From DASQFU01 sp035632955 (GTDB taxonomy: Bacteria; Eisenbacteria; RBG-16-71-46), in assembly GCA_035632955.1 (NCBI GenBank), contig DASQFU010000023.1, forward strand, positions 1-6,328: 6,328 bases of DNA, read 5' to 3'. Position numbers and translations under genes: made by a program. Below, piece after piece: positions 1 to 5,675 of this stretch. Position 1 is the first letter of the stretch; each line of letters starts with the position of its first letter. The notes beneath the pieces are model-generated. The model made no database searches. It worked only from the letters and a program-made list of their open reading frames with translations, and was not told where the DNA came from.

Positions 1-743
1 CCTCCGACGATTAGCTGGCCATCCAGATCCAAGAGTTGCGTGGCAAACATTCCCGGCGGTCCTGCCGCCAGGCAATGCCATCGGTTGCCATCCCAAGACA
101 GAACGGTGGAGCAAGCTCTGCCGTCGAGCACAGCGTCGAAATAGCCGGACACGATCAGGTCGTCGCCGAAGACCGTCAGGTCGGTTGCGAAAAAGTCGTC
201 GACGCCGAATCCCACGACCAAGAAGCACGATCTTCCGCCAAGCGTCCGACGCCACGCCACCCCGTCAAAACGCGCCACTAACCCGTGACACAACGAATCG
301 CCCGGAATCGTCAAATCACCGCAGGCGATGAGCTCGTCGGCGTATATGGCGAGGTCGTAAACACCACCACGAATGGTGTCGCCCACTGAAGTCCACGTCT
401 CCCCATCCCAGCGGACCACCAGAGACGACCGATCCCCAACCCTGCCGGCGGCGACCAGCTCATCATCGGTCGCCAGGAGAGCTGTGACGTCCAGCAGTGG
501 GCATACCCCCACTGGCGTCCACTCGGTCCCATTCCAGCTAGCCACGCCGCCGAGGCCGCCTGCGTGAAGCTTCTTGCCCTGGATGGCCAGCCGCCGCACC
601 GGCCCGCCAGGCCCCGAGCCAAGCGGATGCCATTGATCGCCACTCCAGATCGCAACGTGGTTGGCGATTGCTCCGCTCGCCTGGGTGAACCAACCAGCCG
701 CGACCAGTCGCCCATCGTAAGTGGCCAGGTCATAGATTGGACC
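1..743 (-). repeat. Tandem protein repeats of 37-55 residues in the left-edge exported protein
   Basis: Five complete units and one partial unit, diverged at DNA level but clear in protein. The shared core is 'D-L-x-x-x-x-D-x-L-(V/I)-x-x-G' followed 12-25 residues later by 'W-(S/N/D)-G-x-x-W'; unit 4 has FDG and a W five residues later. Unit 2 is the shortest (37 residues, its middle loop missing). Unit 4 is the longest (55 residues, extra Cys-containing loop), and cysteines also appear in units 2 and 5. The strand-rich spacing suggests propeller blades, which is inference. Confidence 0.65.
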
Positions 744-911
744 GTCGAAGACTGGCAGGCCAAAGCCGTTCCACCAGTAGTGATCTTTGGGGTCAGGCGA
801 GGCAGGAGCGCCCTGAGCAGACAGTCTGGCGCCAATCGGGATCAATAACGAAAGCAGCACCAGGCTCAACAGCCGTCTGAAAATGGGGAACGATTCCCAG
901 AGAAATTCCAA
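1..911 (-). CDS. Exported WDG-type repeat protein (beta-propeller-like), C-terminus cut by window edge
   Basis: The minus frame is open from about position 1020 to the left edge with no stop. From the TTG at 911 it gives at least 303 residues. The N-terminus looks like a Sec signal peptide: a two-Arg n-region (residues 12-13), a Leu-rich core (14-26), and a likely cleavage after Ala32 (LSA/QG). After a short linker come five full repeats and the start of a sixth, at residues 57-101, 102-138, 139-181, 182-236, 237-285 and 286 onward. Each runs hydrophobic strand, (D/G)-x-L-(I/V)-(A/V)-x-G, variable loop, then W-(D/N/S)-G-x-x-W, as in WNGTEW, WDGETW and WDGNRW. The pattern resembles bacterial secreted kelch/propeller-like surface proteins; I cannot name the family or a ligand. 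The start is uncertain: there is no in-frame ATG near the N-terminus. TTG 911 has a GGAAGAAG upstream; GTG 950 lacks a Shine-Dalgarno and would lengthen the n-region. Codon third positions are less GC-rich than in neighbouring genes. Confidence 0.8.
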   Translation of the reverse strand, partial: MEFLWESFPIFRRLLSLVLLSLLIPIGARLSAQGAPASPDPKDHYWWNGFGLPVFDGPIYDLATYDGRLVAAGWFTQASGAIANHVAIWSGDQWHPLGSGPGGPVRRLAIQGKKLHAGGLGGVASWNGTEWTPVGVCPLLDVTALLATDDELVAAGRVGDRSSLVVRWDGETWTSVGDTIRGGVYDLAIYADELIACGDLTIPGDSLCHGLVARFDGVAWRRTLGGRSCFLVVGFGVDDFFATDLTVFGDDLIVSGYFDAVLDGRACSTVLSWDGNRWHCLAAGPPGMFATQLLDLDGQLIVG

Positions 912-1043
912 TAGCGTCTCGCTTCTTCCCGGTCGGGAGAGAATACGCACGCGTCTGAGGGAATCGACGCAACCAACCCTATCACGCTTCGCCCGGTGGG
1001 CAACGTGAAGTTCCGGTGATTGCTGTCTACAGACCGCTCTCGG
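912..1043. other. 132-nt spacer between the two exported-protein genes
   Basis: I find no convincing promoter here. Two small hairpins exist: GACCG/CGGTC around the stop codon of the upstream gene (1032-1045, 4-nt loop), and GCCC/GGGC at 991-1001 (3-nt loop). Neither is followed by a T-run on the minus strand, so neither is a standard intrinsic terminator. The spacer shortens to 93 nt if translation of the next gene begins at GTG 950. Confidence 0.4.
922..929 (-). promoter_or_regulatory. Possible ribosome binding site for the TTG start at 911
   Basis: GGAAGAAG reads on the minus strand 10 nt before TTG 911; counted from its GGAAG part the gap is 13 nt, longer than ideal. It is still a better match than anything ahead of the alternative GTG at 950, so it tips the start choice, weakly. 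Confidence 0.35.
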
Positions 1044-2048
1044 TCAGCGCTTCGTCGTGGCCCAGGCCATGCCGTCCGGCTCGTTGCCGGTTGTGAACGT
1101 CCGCAAGACGACGCGCTTTGCCACGTCGATCACCGTGACCTTGTCGCCGTTCGTGTTGGCGACGAACGCACGAGCGCCGTCTGGCGACATCTGGATGCCG
1201 ACGGGCACGGCTCCGACTTCCACGGTTCCGATCCGCTCCGTGGTCTTGGCGTCGAACACGACCACGTTGTTGCTCTCTGCGTTCGACACCCACACCTGCG
1301 AGCCCTCGGGCGTGAACTTGGCGCGAATCGGAAACTGGCCGCCGCTCTCGAGATCGGCGACGACGCTGTCGGTCGCGACGTCGATCACCGACACCGTATT
1401 GGCGCCGCCGTTCGTGACCCACACCCGCCGTCCATCCGGCGAGACGTCGATCCCCTCGGCGCCCGCACCGGTCGGCAGGCTCGTCACTCGCCCGCTCGCC
1501 CGTTCGATGACCGTGACGCTCCCGGAGCCAGCGTTGGCAACGTAGAGCTTCGCTTCATCGGGCGTCGGCACCAGCATGTGGCTCAAGTTCTGACCCGTGG
1601 TCCAGGTCTGGAGCACTTTGCCGTTGGTCGCGTCTAGCTCGAGCACCGCTTTGGCGCCCTCGCACGTTACCCACACCCGGCGCCCGTCCCGACTGACGGC
1701 GATGCCGTGCGGCTGCCGGCACTCTCCCAACTCCCAGGTGCGATGGACGCGCCGGCGCTCGAGATCGAGCACGGTGAGGGAGTGTCCCGCCTCGAACGAC
1801 TGCTGGGCCACGCCGCGAAAGACACGAACGGCGCCGTAGTTCGCGACGAACGCGTAGCGGCCATCCGGCATCACGGCTGCTTCGTGCGGACCACGACCGG
1901 TCCGGAGCTTCGCCAGCACCTGGTAGGTCTTCGGGTCGACCAGGGCGGCCTGGTGATCGAACTTGTTGAGGACGAGCAGCAGCTCGGCGTCAGCGCACAC
2001 GGGGATCAGGCACGCGCCGACGAGCAGGACGAGCAGAGTTCGATTCAT
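1044..2048 (-). CDS. Exported YVTN/YncE-like seven-bladed beta-propeller protein
   Basis: The product has 334 residues. Residues 1-21 are a Sec signal peptide (MNRTLLVLLVGACLIPVCADA), likely cut after ADA, so the mature protein acts outside the cytoplasm. Seven blades follow, most opening with 'P-(D/E)-G-x-x-(V/A)-(W/F)-V-(A/T/S)-N' and closing with '(V/L)-x-V-(I/F/L)-D'. Examples are PDGRRVWVTNGG, PEGSQVWVSNAE and PDGARAFVANTN, and the last blade ends GNEPDGMAW. This is the YVTN/lactonase-like propeller fold (YncE relatives). Blade 2 carries an extra loop (VFRGVAQQSFEAG). No catalytic residues can be assigned; family members are mostly of unknown role, some binding or cleaving small ligands. 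I chose ATG 2048 over the in-frame ATG 2105 because an AAGGGG lies 5 nt upstream and the signal peptide starts exactly there. A weak lipobox reading (VGAC) exists, but cleavage by signal peptidase I looks likelier. Confidence 0.9.
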   Translation of the reverse strand: MNRTLLVLLVGACLIPVCADAELLLVLNKFDHQAALVDPKTYQVLAKLRTGRGPHEAAVMPDGRYAFVANYGAVRVFRGVAQQSFEAGHSLTVLDLERRRVHRTWELGECRQPHGIAVSRDGRRVWVTCEGAKAVLELDATNGKVLQTWTTGQNLSHMLVPTPDEAKLYVANAGSGSVTVIERASGRVTSLPTGAGAEGIDVSPDGRRVWVTNGGANTVSVIDVATDSVVADLESGGQFPIRAKFTPEGSQVWVSNAESNNVVVFDAKTTERIGTVEVGAVPVGIQMSPDGARAFVANTNGDKVTVIDVAKRVVLRTFTTGNEPDGMAWATTKR

Positions 2049-2053
2049 GGTCA

Positions 2054-2059
2054 CCCCTT
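2054..2059 (-). promoter_or_regulatory. Ribosome binding site of the YVTN propeller gene
   Basis: AAGGGG on the minus strand, 5 nt before ATG 2048. It settles the start against the upstream in-frame ATG at 2105, which would add a charged 19-residue extension ahead of the signal peptide. Confidence 0.75.
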
Positions 2060-2111
2060 TCGAAGCGCGTTCGTCGGGTTTGCCGTCACGTGATGCCGTG
2101 CGCATGGAGTC

Positions 2112-2117
2112 ATCATA
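2112..2117 (-). promoter_or_regulatory. Possible -10 box (TATGAT) of the YVTN propeller gene
   Basis: TATGAT matches five of six positions of the sigma-70 -10 consensus and sits 63 nt before ATG 2048 in the spacer after fdhD. No good -35 element lies 16-18 nt upstream; that stretch is pure GC-rich sequence. The spacer length (115 nt) suggests the gene is transcribed on its own, but the promoter call is tentative. Confidence 0.3.
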
Positions 2118-2121
2118 GACC

Positions 2122-2162
2122 CGGCCGCGGAGCGCCGCACCGGTTCCCGACGGACGCGGCCG
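2122..2162 (-). terminator. 8-bp inverted repeat just after the fdhD stop; possible terminator-like hairpin
   Basis: CGGCCGCG (2122-2129) and CGCGGCCG (2155-2162) are perfect inverted copies separated by 25 nt, beginning 1 nt after the fdhD stop codon. The position fits an end-of-operon hairpin. There is no T-run after it on the minus strand and the loop is long, so it would not be a classic intrinsic terminator. Both arms are GC-only, so chance in this high-GC DNA is possible. Confidence 0.3.
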
Positions 2163-2163
2163 A

Positions 2164-2979
2164 TCACGCGCCGAGCAACCGCTCGACTCCGGAGTACACG
2201 TTCATCCGGCCGTTGCGGAGGAAACCGATCAACGTCATGCCGGCGGCCTCGGCCAGCTCGATCGCCAGCGACGAAGGCGCGCCAACGGCGGCCAGGATCG
2301 GGAGCTGCGCGCGCGCTGCCTTGAGCACGATCTCGGCCCCGGCGCGGCCGCTCACCCACAACAGTCCCCCGGCCGCCGGGTAGCGGCCGTTCTGGAGCAG
2401 CCACCCTGCGTTCTTGTCGACCGCGTTGTGACGACCGACATCTTCACGCACCACACGCACAGACAGATCGTCGTCGCAAAACGCCGCGGCGTGCAGACCG
2501 CCGGTGGCCGCGAACGTCGGCTGAGCCGCGCGCAGCCGGTCGGGTAGCTCGGATAGGGCAGCCGCGTCGAGACGCGCGGCGACCGGTTGGGGGCGTAACC
2601 CCGCGCGCAGCGACTCCAAATGGGCGCGCCCGCACAGGCCGCACGCCGCCGTCGCCGCGAAGTGGCGCTCGAGCTTCGCCCAATCGAGGTGGACACCGGG
2701 CGCCAGGGATAGCTCCACCTCATCGGGCTGATCCGTACAGGCGGCCGCGCGCACCACGAGCTCGGTCACGTCGGCGCGCGAGGCGATCAGTCCCTCGCCG
2801 GCCAGGAAGCCGAGCGCCAGCTCGTCATCGTGGCCCGGGGTCCGCAGCGTCACCGCCAGCGGCCTTTGGTCGACGCGAATCTCGAGCGCGCGCTCAACCG
2901 CGACGTGATCGTCCAGGCGCTCGATCGTTCCGCCGCTCACGCGATGGATCGGCCGGAGCGCAACCTCGACTTCGGACAT
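2164..2979 (-). CDS. fdhD: FdhD, sulfur carrier/sulfurtransferase for formate dehydrogenase cofactor
   Basis: The product has 271 residues, the usual length for the family. FdhD takes sulfur from a cysteine desulfurase and delivers it to the bis-MGD molybdenum/tungsten cofactor, which formate dehydrogenases need for activity; it is cytoplasmic. Visible hallmarks, in order: ELALGFLAGEGL (53-64); the redox/transfer cysteine motif ACGLCG (Cys113 and Cys116); TGGLHAAAF (159-167); EDVGRHNAVDK (179-189); SGRAGAEIVLKAA (210-222); and APSSLAIELAEAAGMTLIGF (234-253), then NVYSG. All core motifs are present, so the protein should be functional. Start ATG 2979 is 17 nt after the thyX stop with only a poor Shine-Dalgarno, which suggests translation coupled to thyX. 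The frame stays open far upstream, but that extension lies inside thyX and is not real. No molybdoenzyme gene is in the window, so its client is elsewhere. Confidence 0.96.
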   Translation of the reverse strand: MSEVEVALRPIHRVSGGTIERLDDHVAVERALEIRVDQRPLAVTLRTPGHDDELALGFLAGEGLIASRADVTELVVRAAACTDQPDEVELSLAPGVHLDWAKLERHFAATAACGLCGRAHLESLRAGLRPQPVAARLDAAALSELPDRLRAAQPTFAATGGLHAAAFCDDDLSVRVVREDVGRHNAVDKNAGWLLQNGRYPAAGGLLWVSGRAGAEIVLKAARAQLPILAAVGAPSSLAIELAEAAGMTLIGFLRNGRMNVYSGVERLLGA

Positions 2980-2996
2980 GGCGGGTGTCCGCCCGG

Positions 2997-3797
2997 CTAG
3001 ACCCTGGGATGTTCGGTGTGAACGGCGGCAGTGCCATCGGCGAGCTGGACCAGCCGGTAGTCCGCGAACAGATTCGGCGCTTCGCGCTGGAGGATGCGCA
3101 GCAGCGCCACCGCCACTTTGCGGATCTCGAGGTCGGCATGCTCGCTGCCGCGCAGCTCGACAAAGTGTCGGAGCGCTCGCGCATTGCCGGTGACGAAGAT
3201 CTTGGTCTCGGTCGCGTTGGGAAGAACGGAGCGGGCCGCCTGACGTGCGAGCTTCCGGCGCAGCGTCGCCTCCGGCACGTGCGCGTAGTGCTTCTGCAAT
3301 CCGGCGACCAGGCGGTCGTAGGCCGAGCGGGCCGCGTTCACGGCCTCGCTCCAGGTCGCGTGCAGCTCGGGATCGGCGGCGATCGCGTCGGGCTCGATGA
3401 AATCGGAGTCCGACTCGTCGACGTAGCGCTGCGAGAGTTGCGAGTACGAGAAGTGGCGGTGACGGATCAGCTCGTGCGTGAACGAGCGGGACACGCCGGT
3501 CACGAGGAAGCTCCAGACGCCGTGCTCCAGCACCGAGCCGTGCCCGACCTCGACGATGTGGCCGAGGAACTCGCGATTGGTCTTGCGGCCTTTGCCGTAG
3601 GACATGTAGCAGACGCGCCCCGCCATCTCCGCCAGCGCTTCGGCCCCGACCTCGGTGTCGGTGCTCCACGTCACGCCGTGGTCGCTCAGGAAGCGATCGA
3701 CGCCATCTGGGTCGAGCGTCTGGCGGCCAACCAGGTACACGTTGGGCTCGCGCACGATCTTCAGCGGCTTCGTCGGGCTGAGGGCGGCGGCTTCCAT
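2997..3797 (-). CDS. thyX: ThyX, FAD-dependent thymidylate synthase
   Basis: The product has 266 residues. ThyX makes dTMP from dUMP using 5,10-methylene-tetrahydrofolate as carbon donor and NADPH through FAD, without forming dihydrofolate; the active enzyme is a cytoplasmic homotetramer. The signature RHRxxSxxxxSxR is complete: R112, H113, R114, S117, S122 and R124, in RHRHFSYSQLSQRY. Other conserved stretches are GHGSVLEHGVWSF (85-97), ARSVLPNATET (188-198), and N205-x-R207 followed by HFVELR and EIR (211-226), which contribute to dUMP and flavin binding. I chose ATG 3797 because GAGGAG lies 6 nt upstream; an in-frame GTG at 3830 would put that site inside the gene. It follows the PLP-enzyme gene by 53 nt and precedes fdhD by 17 nt. 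The full motif set makes the assignment secure. Whether the genome also has a ThyA cannot be seen here. Confidence 0.97.
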   Translation of the reverse strand: MEAAALSPTKPLKIVREPNVYLVGRQTLDPDGVDRFLSDHGVTWSTDTEVGAEALAEMAGRVCYMSYGKGRKTNREFLGHIVEVGHGSVLEHGVWSFLVTGVSRSFTHELIRHRHFSYSQLSQRYVDESDSDFIEPDAIAADPELHATWSEAVNAARSAYDRLVAGLQKHYAHVPEATLRRKLARQAARSVLPNATETKIFVTGNARALRHFVELRGSEHADLEIRKVAVALLRILQREAPNLFADYRLVQLADGTAAVHTEHPRV

Positions 3798-3803
3798 GTC
3801 GAT

Positions 3804-3809
3804 CTCCTC
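3804..3809 (-). promoter_or_regulatory. Ribosome binding site of thyX
   Basis: GAGGAG on the minus strand, 6 nt before ATG 3797. It is the strongest Shine-Dalgarno in the window and decides against the upstream in-frame GTG at 3830. Confidence 0.85.
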
Positions 3810-3850
3810 GTCGGTCGGGGTCGGTCGCACTCTAACAGATGTCGGCGCCG

Positions 3851-5026
3851 CTACCCGGCGCGCTGCGCCGCTTCCTGAATCCGCTTCATCACCAGATCCA
3901 CCTCGTCGTCACGAGTATAGAAGTGCGGGCCGAGGCGAAGACCGACCCCGGGGCGATGATCGAGCAGCACGTCCGCCGCCAACAACGCCTGACACACGGC
4001 CTCGGCGTTCGGAACGTCGAGCACGACGGTGCCACCTCTCCGCTCAGCCTCGCGTGGCGAGACGACCGGCATGCCCATCTCGTCCGCCCAACCGATCATC
4101 CGCTCCGTCTGCCGCAGCGATTTCGCCCGAATCGCCGGCACGCCGATCCTGCCAACCGTTTCGAAGCCGACTCGCGCCGCGACCAGCGCCGGAATCGCGG
4201 GCGTTCCGGTCCAGAACCGGCGCGGGCCTAGGTCCCGCCGCATCGGGCCGGGGTCGAAGTCGAAAGGCCGCTCGTGCGCGAGCCAACCCGTGACCGCGGG
4301 CTCGAGCCGGGACGCGACCTCCGGGCGGCAGTAGAGAAACGCCGCGCCGGGCCCGCCGCACAGCCACTTCACCGAACCTCCGCACAGCAAGTCCACGCCG
4401 AGCGCTCGCACGTCGACCGGCACCGTGCCCACCGCCTGATAGGCGTCGATCAGCGTCAACGCCCCGACCGCGTGCGCGCGTGCGACCAGCGGCGCCAGAT
4501 CCAGCACCTGCGACGTCCGGAACAGCACACTAGAAACCGCGACCACCGCCGTCCGCTTATCGATCGCCGACACCACGTCCTGCTCGTCGATCCGGCGCCC
4601 CGCGCGCGCCGCCACTCGAACCACTTCGACCCCACGGCGCTCGAGCCCCTCGTAGAGATGGAGCACGGACGGAAAGTCCTCCGCCGTGCACACGAGCCGG
4701 TTCCGCGGCGGTCGGAAGTCCACGCCCGAAAGCACGACCGCCTGGGCGAGCGTCACGTTCGGGTGCATCGACACCGTGCCGGGCTCGGCGCCGATCAGCG
4801 AGGCGATGACGTTGCCCACCTCGACCGGCAGCCCGAACCACTCGTCCTCCCATGCCCGGATGCCGCGCGCCTTCCAGATCTGCGCATAGCGCCGCAGCGC
4901 CTCTTCGACCCCGCGCGGCATCGCGCCCAACGAGTGCGAGATGAAATGGAGCGTCGCTTCGACCGTCGGGAACTCCGGTCGCCATTCGACCAGCGGGTCG
5001 TGCGCTGTCGCGCTCGTTCGCGACAT
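3851..5026 (-). CDS. Kynureninase-like PLP enzyme, class V aminotransferase fold
   Basis: The product has 391 residues, full length for fold-type I class V enzymes. The N-terminal part is kynureninase-like: FISHSLGAMP (28-37), then W-x-x-E-W-F-x-L (59-67) and a VSMHPNVTLAQAVVLS segment (85-100) that should shape the cofactor phosphate site. The PLP core shows Asp194 in LIDAYQ, which should pair with the pyridine nitrogen, and Lys220 in GGSVKWLCGGPG, the predicted Schiff-base lysine. A C-terminal Arg364 in GLRLGPHFYTRDDEVD fits the substrate-carboxylate site. True kynureninases usually have D-L-x-H-A-x-G-N and S-Y-K-Y-L-N at the core, so DAYQ and SVKWLCGG suggest a different substrate. Kynurenine hydrolysis to anthranilate and alanine is possible but not shown; a lyase, desulfurase or epimerase role is equally open. 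ATG 5026 begins 2 nt after the LOG-gene stop, so the two are probably translated together. No other tryptophan-degradation gene is visible. Confidence 0.9.
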   Translation of the reverse strand: MSRTSATAHDPLVEWRPEFPTVEATLHFISHSLGAMPRGVEEALRRYAQIWKARGIRAWEDEWFGLPVEVGNVIASLIGAEPGTVSMHPNVTLAQAVVLSGVDFRPPRNRLVCTAEDFPSVLHLYEGLERRGVEVVRVAARAGRRIDEQDVVSAIDKRTAVVAVSSVLFRTSQVLDLAPLVARAHAVGALTLIDAYQAVGTVPVDVRALGVDLLCGGSVKWLCGGPGAAFLYCRPEVASRLEPAVTGWLAHERPFDFDPGPMRRDLGPRRFWTGTPAIPALVAARVGFETVGRIGVPAIRAKSLRQTERMIGWADEMGMPVVSPREAERRGGTVVLDVPNAEAVCQALLAADVLLDHRPGVGLRLGPHFYTRDDEVDLVMKRIQEAAQRAG

Positions 5027-5028
5027 GG

Positions 5029-5628
5029 CTACGCGCGCTCCCGCTCGGGCACGCCCGCGAGCGCGAGGCGAGCCGCCACGACCGGGTCGGGGGTCGTCCG
5101 CACGTGGTCGAAGAGACCCGGGGTGACGAGCTCCGGGTGGCGCAGCGCCTCCAGCATCGGATCCCACGGGTCGCCGAGCAGGATCAACGGCGCCGCGGGC
5201 CGCGCTTCGACGCTGAGCAAGGTCCAGGTCAGGAACAGCTCCGTCAGCGTACCCAAGCTGCCTGGCACGGTCACGAATGCGTCCGCGCGCACCAGCATCG
5301 TGCGCAGCCGCTCGAACAGATCCGCCGTGTGCACGCGCTCCTTCACCCACGCGTTCACAGGGCTGCGTTTCTCGAACAGCTCGACGGTCACGCCGATGAT
5401 GTGGCCGCCCGCATCGTGCGCTCCGCGCGAGCACGCTTCCATGACGCCGCTGTAGCCGCCGGTCATGACCGTGGCGCCGGCGCGCGCCAGCTCGCGCCCC
5501 AGATCGTACGCGAGGCGGTAGGGACGCTGATCGCGCGTCACCGTGCTGCTGCCGAACACCGTGACGATCGGAGAAGAACTGGACACGCGAGACTCCGGGG
5601 AGCGCAGGGCCCGGACGCCCTGCGACAT
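5029..5628 (-). CDS. LOG-family (SLOG/Rossmann-like) nucleotide-binding protein
   Basis: The product has 199 residues from ATG 5628. It has the LOG-family layout: a first strand and turn IVTVFGSST (21-29), TGGYSGVMEACSRGA (56-70) as the phosphate/nucleotide loop, GGHIIGVTVELF (74-85), the ERLRTMLVRADAF segment (106-118) with the conserved Arg region, and PGSLGTLTE (122-130) ending in the expected catalytic Glu130. Characterised LOG proteins cleave cytokinin or other nucleoside 5'-monophosphates to free base and ribose phosphate; many bacterial members are of unknown role. The usual signature is PGGxGTxxE, and here the second Gly is Ser124, so activity is not assured. No signal peptide or membrane segment, so probably cytoplasmic. 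The start is uncertain: GTG 5586 has a GGAG 6 nt upstream and would give 185 residues beginning just before the first strand; ATG 5628 has only a poor site. The stop is 2 nt before the PLP-enzyme start. Confidence 0.88.
   Translation of the reverse strand: MSQGVRALRSPESRVSSSSPIVTVFGSSTVTRDQRPYRLAYDLGRELARAGATVMTGGYSGVMEACSRGAHDAGGHIIGVTVELFEKRSPVNAWVKERVHTADLFERLRTMLVRADAFVTVPGSLGTLTELFLTWTLLSVEARPAAPLILLGDPWDPMLEALRHPELVTPGLFDHVRTTPDPVVAARLALAGVPERERA
5593..5596 (-). promoter_or_regulatory. Possible ribosome binding site for an alternative LOG start (GTG 5586)
   Basis: GGAG on the minus strand, 6 nt before an in-frame GTG. It would remove a 14-residue, Ser/Arg-rich leader that has no counterpart in the LOG fold. 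It may also simply be coding sequence of the longer form. Confidence 0.4.
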
Positions 5629-5675
5629 CGACCCGAGCAGTGTGCCACGCTCGCCTTCCGCGGCGCCACCAATCT

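Noticed and set aside
311..848. Open frames on both strands inside the left-edge gene (174-codon minus, 94- and 64-codon plus)
   Set aside because: They carry no repeats or motifs, whereas the third minus frame shows the signal peptide and regular repeats over its whole length.
1032..1045. GACCG/CGGTC hairpin at the end of the YVTN propeller gene as an intrinsic terminator
   Set aside because: The stem is only 5 bp, overlaps the stop codon, and no T-run follows on the minus strand.
2049..2105. 19-residue N-terminal extension of the YVTN propeller protein from ATG 2105
   Set aside because: The extension is charged and precedes a textbook signal peptide, and the AAGGGG site at 2054-2059 fits ATG 2048.
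2980..3669. Long N-terminal extension of FdhD in the same frame
   Set aside because: It runs inside thyX in another frame, is Arg-rich without motifs, and would make FdhD 501 residues where the family has about 270; ATG 2979 gives a normal protein.
2985..3878. A 297-codon plus-strand open frame opposite thyX
   Set aside because: It mirrors the codon phase of thyX, has no family signature, and crosses the thyX ribosome binding site and the upstream spacer.
4274..5455. A 393-codon open frame on the plus strand, opposite the PLP enzyme and LOG genes
   Set aside because: Arg/His-rich with no recognisable motif, spanning two well-supported minus-strand genes in antisense; such long empty frames are expected opposite high-GC3 coding sequence.
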